NCBI GenBank assembly: GCA_026770025.1
Contig: JAMXDE010000003.1
Span: forward strand, 124,001 to 188,000
Reading direction: 5' to 3'
DNA length: 64,000 bases
From: Craspedostauros australis
Lineage: Eukaryota > Bacillariophyta > Bacillariophyceae > Mastogloiales > Achnanthaceae
The translations under genes and the position numbers were made by a program. Below the pieces are notes generated by a model. The model had not been told where the DNA came from. It saw nothing but the letters and a program-made list of their open reading frames with translations, and did no database searches. Each line of letters opens with the position of its first letter. Within the stretch, counting starts at the first letter, position 1. Below are positions 63,701 to 64,000 of this stretch, piece after piece.

Positions 63701-64000
63701 ACTGGAAGCATCCATTGCGAGAATCGCTGGAGCCGTTGCGAGAAGCGTATCGGATTGGCATGGCAGCTGGAGATGTCGAGGCCGCAGTCTGGAGTCTATT
63801 CTCGTGTCTCAACATCTCATTCCTTATCGGCGGTTCGCTTCGTCTTCTGGAAGCCGAGCATTTCGAATCCGCCAGAGTCATGCTGGATTTCCAGCAAAAT
63901 GTGCACTACCACATGACAATGGCTGGGCTTCAAGTGATCATGAATCTCCGTGGGAACTCCAGCCAAACAACGAGACTCATTGGCGACGCATACGACGAAC
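60745..64000 (+). CDS. STAND/COG3899-like signalling ATPase (partial, runs off the window)
   Basis: An open frame of at least 1085 codons from ATG 60745 (second ATG at 60748) with no stop before the window end. After an Asn/Ser-rich leader comes VGLIGREKEVRIL, then the Walker A motif AGQSGSGKS (about 158-166). LFVSGKCQLSSKNEGTPYAGIQRAM is the typical segment of these ATPases, followed by Walker B VVVVDDVQWADRAS (about 353-366), AVYRSNM (sensor-like) and TGGNPFFVQQY. A Lys-rich insertion near 640-655 precedes a helical, TPR-like solenoid (FVHDKVQEAALALIP, LNHNAGMQAANSSAFHLAAQYFTTAI). In bacteria and diatoms such cores are fused to kinase, GAF, histidine-kinase or nucleotide-cyclase domains. 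Any C-terminal output domain lies beyond the window. Confidence 0.85.
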   Translation, partial: MMPQSKFDDAGIGSASTASTSTNSTTDSNINSNQQNQRNENGNENGTGGLIGHTLDAKHRLAFDQVGLIGREKEVRILRAAIQQQPKEASDASPPPSPQLPSPLRTKDGPTADDTSDTETSGHRDDAQYQSPKPSTTSPSSLRCAASTAPRTLVLVAGQSGSGKSAIIDHAKHQAMRTRSPPPSDIDAAGGEAGGTATTGTTPGILFVSGKCQLSSKNEGTPYAGIQRAMVELCEQIAASPSQTNAADHQGTPMKSDIQNSLLKNLSAAEIQLIGNVIPNIHAAVGADSLVDGTGDRVSSSASVTSHGSRSVSLFDANGATQFSVEYRKHTDRLKFILRRFIQILCSCRSIVVVVDDVQWADRASLDLIQTWLLDDKNTSLTIIAVYRSNMIDENQSFKATLASLEESKRERSIRIVRLAIDDFSVDQVTDYLTRLFFVSSQPPQLSQLSSPPPSPPPAERIQQLAEVVHKKTGGNPFFVQQYISSLHSNGLITQEHSHTPQPSSSKLQWTWNLNALTASSSVNTSTVIDLMTEKLRLIAAGDRILSIAACLGSTFSFGNICLVMKGLSIHSDHSKFFRQIFQASTYVSDADIAAMLESCCEAGLIQRVRDSSKGNDSDKDDQSTISDGNGGKHGKNNQYCNKKSTKKKKKAKIKTRQEFCFVHDKVQEAALALIPTQDQLSELNYRVGEILLYGMPASELETKVFLVANLLNKRQDLMPGHRKQDRRMKIVMLNHNAGMQAANSSAFHLAAQYFTTAIDLLPESHWETSFKQSLILYSSAAESCCVVCDFDRARSYCSIIMDQQCSILDKVRAYHVLIDVCMIETQKDHGVTPIDLCLEVLSKLGCNFPKSSLGRGVYLVRGMLTAKTMMKRLQRETDDALECCDDRYHATVMKCLEKLMGTAYLTAPDMVPLVIFKTLKRSLRDGITPHMATVVPFHGLILGSIMNDFEAGQACGQLALDILKLSDDQHTHSRTIFSVHSLVHHWKHPLRESLEPLREAYRIGMAAGDVEAAVWSLFSCLNISFLIGGSLRLLEAEHFESARVMLDFQQNVHYHMTMAGLQVIMNLRGNSSQTTRLIGDAYDE

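Overview
This window is nuclear DNA from a eukaryote, most likely a diatom (probably a pennate one). The evidence is: GT-AG introns that join conserved protein blocks in phase; a cytosolic ribosomal protein (uL2/RPL8), the primase large subunit and BRX1; a tRNA gene without encoded CCA; long gag-pol Ty1/Copia elements; Ser/Pro/Thr-rich loops in membrane proteins; and many type II membrane glycosyl- and sulfotransferases. The species cannot be named from sequence alone. Several apparent long reading frames begin with TTG or GTG, so starts here were moved to in-frame ATGs.

Left part (1-14.8 kb): dense housekeeping genes. In order: a mitochondrial-type membrane protein of unknown function (-), a CRAL-TRIO lipid-binding protein (-), RPL8 (+, two exons), a cofactor-C/C-CAP-like plus TPR protein (-), the DNA primase large subunit PRIM2 (+, two exons), the ribosome-assembly factor BRX1 (-, two exons) and tRNA-Leu(CAG) (-). 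Most pairs are divergent or convergent with spacers of 0.4-0.9 kb.

Middle part (15-35 kb): relic LTR-retroelement sequence (15.2-16.6 kb), then a large intronless fatty-acyl-AMP ligase / ACP / Pls-like membrane protein (-). Next come a small putative membrane protein, a GT61-like glycosyltransferase (-, probably two exons), a three-exon membrane protein with an S/P/T-rich loop and a Gly/Asp/Tyr-rich tail (-), a DxxD-type putative glycosyltransferase (+, two exons) and an ankyrin-repeat protein (-).

Right part (35.6-64 kb): two nearly identical sulfotransferase genes in direct orientation lie 20 kb apart, and retroelements fill the space between them. The fill consists of a solo LTR family (B), a fossil ORF, a degraded family-A LTR that carries a hairpin/TIR insertion and a solo B LTR, an intact 7.86-kb Copia element (A; LTRs differ at 1 of 784 positions), and, about 0.3 kb away, a second 6.09-kb Copia element on the other strand. 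The second element has identical short LTRs apart from a microsatellite, a pure G22 polypurine tract, a probable half-tRNA primer site and three nonsense codons in pol. The window ends inside a very long open frame for a STAND/COG3899-like signalling ATPase.

Taken together, the host genes are core information-processing genes plus secretory-pathway transferases (GT61-like, DxxD type, two sulfotransferases) that plausibly modify exported glycans. The most unusual items are the second Copia element (defective yet freshly inserted), the FAAL-ACP-Pls protein, and a CTCGTAC/GTACGAG motif that recurs in intergenic DNA.
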